A DNA stretch of 64,000 bases from Ricordea florida (Eukaryota; Cnidaria; Anthozoa; Corallimorpharia; Ricordeidae): the NCBI GenBank assembly GCA_949710005.1, contig OX453274.1, positions 3,156,655 to 3,220,654 of the forward strand, read 5' to 3'. Each line of letters opens with the position of its first letter. Within the stretch, counting starts at the first letter, position 1. Below, piece by piece: positions 62,509-64,000 of the stretch. The position numbers and the translations under genes were made by a program. The notes under the pieces were generated by a model, which saw only the letters and a program-made list of their open reading frames with translations, did not search any database and was not told where the DNA came from.

Positions 62509-63060
62509 TTAATTAGTATGTTCAGTAGCCTGCTCAGTTTTGCTGTAATCATCTATATTTTTACTTGTAACTTGTTGTATTTTACCTATTTTAACATGTT
62601 TAGCAACCTGGAATAACCCGCTAGCAAGTGCTGCCAATCTTCCTGCTTTCAATGCTAAGAGACCTACAATGTTTGTCAGTTCGCGATTAACCAAATCATC
62701 ATTTTTCAAATCTTTACAAAGAGCTTCTATATCATCCACGGGAACCATGTAAGAAATGACTTGAGAAACTAATTGAAGAGATGAATCTACCAATCCACCA
62801 CTAATTTTCTTACCCAATACTGCTTTATAACGATTATAATATTTTTCAATGTCTTTTACTGATAATTTTTTTACATCACCCAGACTCATATCAACCCCTA
62901 AATATTCCTTTGTTGTTCCAAGAGCTGCTAGAATGGCCAGTGATTCTTGCTTTATTTCAACTTCATTATTATAATTATCTTTTACCTCAGTCTTTTCTTC
63001 TTCAATATCGGTGGAGCCGGCCCCGCCTTCCAGGCGAATATAATCTTCAACTTCTGTCAT
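62509..63060 (-). CDS. Polinton conserved alpha-helical protein, copy 3 (183 aa)
   Basis: Starts MTEVEDYIRLEGG; the core is nearly identical to 43437-44015. A GC-rich insert (63012-63034, CGGTGGAGCCGGCCCCGCC) encodes the GGAGSTD residues in frame. Confidence 0.75.
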   Translation of the reverse strand: MTEVEDYIRLEGGAGSTDIEEEKTEVKDNYNNEVEIKQESLAILAALGTTKEYLGVDMSLGDVKKLSVKDIEKYYNRYKAVLGKKISGGLVDSSLQLVSQVISYMVPVDDIEALCKDLKNDDLVNRELTNIVGLLALKAGRLAALASGLFQVAKHVKIGKIQQVTSKNIDDYSKTEQATEHTN

Positions 63061-63139
63061 TTTACAATTTTCTTACCTACAGTCAGGTCTTTAAATTTAT
63101 AACTTCAGGCTGCTCCCTTTGGTCGAGTTCCGCACTTCG

Positions 63140-63766
63140 CTACGCTCCGTTTGGAACTTCCAAATAGCAATTAAATGGGTGACGTAAAGATAAACAAAGT
63201 CTAGAATATTTTTCATTTTTTAATAATTGAACAAACTTTTTACTAGTTTCAGGTTCTAAATCACCACCATAATCTTCGAAAAACATCTTCATACCTTTTT
63301 GCGATGGGTTATGGAAAGTAACAACGCAAGCAACATTTTCACGGAATGGTTTTGCTATCGACGTTAATTGCTGAGTTAGAACCCACATTGATAATCCATG
63401 ATGTCTTCCTGAGAATGCTAAATCAATAAACTTATTTGATCGTTTTTTCAAATCATTAGAAACAGCGCAATCATCTAAAATTATTAATGTATTTGTTCCA
63501 GAGAATAAAGTTTGGCAATCAGTTAACAATTCATTAATCTCATCAATGTTACTTGCATCGGGTGATAATACATAGAAACGTTTATCTCCTCTAGCAAAAT
63601 TATGATAGGTTTTATTTTTAGGATAAGTTGGGCATATTAAAACAATGTATTCAAAAACTTTTCGGAATGGACCTCGGAGTTGATCAATTATGTACTTTGT
63701 CTTTCCACAATTTGTTGGACCAGTTATAATACAGTGAAAAGGAATTTTATCTCGTAATTCTTCCAT
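63140..63766 (-). CDS. Genome-packaging ATPase, copy 3 (208 aa)
   Basis: Walker A TGPTNCGKT, Walker B TLIILDDCAV and the GRHHGLSMWVLTQQ block are intact. Just past its 3' end, 63128-63158 is a GC-rich imperfect palindrome (GTTCCGCACTTCGCTACGC on one arm). Confidence 0.92.
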   Translation of the reverse strand: MEELRDKIPFHCIITGPTNCGKTKYIIDQLRGPFRKVFEYIVLICPTYPKNKTYHNFARGDKRFYVLSPDASNIDEINELLTDCQTLFSGTNTLIILDDCAVSNDLKKRSNKFIDLAFSGRHHGLSMWVLTQQLTSIAKPFRENVACVVTFHNPSQKGMKMFFEDYGGDLEPETSKKFVQLLKNEKYSRLCLSLRHPFNCYLEVPNGA

Positions 63767-63776
63767 GATTTTTAAG

Positions 63777-64000
63777 TTAGTACATGATTGATCTTAAGTT
63801 TGAATTCATGATTTCCATTAATGCATCGGCTACCACAAACATGTAACAAGTCATAATACCAGACCCACTAACTTTTCTCTTCATTTCAATTTTTACACCA
63901 TCTTGTGCGTTATTTAAGGCCAGACCCCCTCCATGAATACCATTATCCGGGTGAGTTCTCAAATCTAACCACAGAGCAAACTTTTTACCATAAAAATCCT
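63777..64000 (-). CDS. Major capsid protein, copy 3, C-terminal part (runs off the window)
   Basis: The last ~74 codons are visible and open to the window edge: FALWLDLRTHPDNGIHGGG, the NAQDGVKIEMKRK stretch and a C-terminal VVADALMEIMNSNL. The stop is 10 bases before the ATPase start. Confidence 0.85.
   Translation of the reverse strand, partial: DFYGKKFALWLDLRTHPDNGIHGGGLALNNAQDGVKIEMKRKVSGSGIMTCYMFVVADALMEIMNSNLRSIMY

Larger units (their letters stand above)
55149..64000 (-). mobile_element. Polinton copy 3, left-hand part
   Basis: Gene order from the candidate minor capsid protein to the capsid gene matches copy 2. The window ends inside the major capsid gene, so integrase and polymerase are not seen. 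The left end is undefined: it abuts the inverted repeat arm at 54557-55148. All frames present are open. Confidence 0.8.

Overview
The window is eukaryotic genomic DNA, most likely from a marine invertebrate and probably an anthozoan cnidarian such as a coral. This is inferred from spliced GT-AG genes, AT-rich DNA with many microsatellites and foldback repeats, and transposon-type gene families that I associate with corals; no species marker is present. About two thirds of the window consists of virus-like Polinton/Maverick (adintovirus-like) DNA transposons. The remainder is nested cellular-type transposons, decayed exons and repeats.

Three Polinton copies lie in the same orientation. Copy 1 (start of window to about 9.9 kb) has, right to left on the minus strand: protein-primed DNA polymerase B, major capsid protein, packaging ATPase, a five-gene row of small membrane or scaffold-like proteins, and the plus-strand integrase. 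Copy 2 (about 36 to 51 kb, possibly bounded by inverted ~590 bp repeats at 35977 and 55148) and copy 3 (about 55.2 kb to beyond the window end) repeat this order. They also show the left part missing from copy 1: a candidate minor capsid protein, a 520-537 residue membrane-anchored protein, a glycine-rich two-segment membrane protein, and a coiled-coil or linker membrane protein. Nearly all reading frames are open. The clear lesion is a one-base frameshift close to the 3' end of the copy 2 polymerase. No adenain-type protease gene is visible.

The Polinton genes share a short upstream element, core TTTAAAGAT or TCTAAAGAT on the coding strand, 18-27 bases before the start codon. Copies 2 and 3 share a 30-base hairpin between converging genes, and integrase and polymerase overlap tail to tail. 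Together these suggest one compact transcription programme.

Between copies 1 and 2 (12.4-33.7 kb) lies a large broken multi-exon gene. It has a 93-bp (31-residue) tandem repeat array, a cysteine-bearing central domain, a transposase-like block, a chromodomain and a C-terminal Ulp1-type protease signature, so it is probably a decayed self-mobilising element. One of its introns holds a 9.9 kb DNA transposon with TTAA target sites, ~23 bp inverted ends, and a transposase gene that splices into an uninterrupted 584-codon frame over 11 exons. The stretches 9.9-12.4, 33.7-36.0 and 51.2-54.6 kb are mainly repeats, foldbacks and decayed exons.
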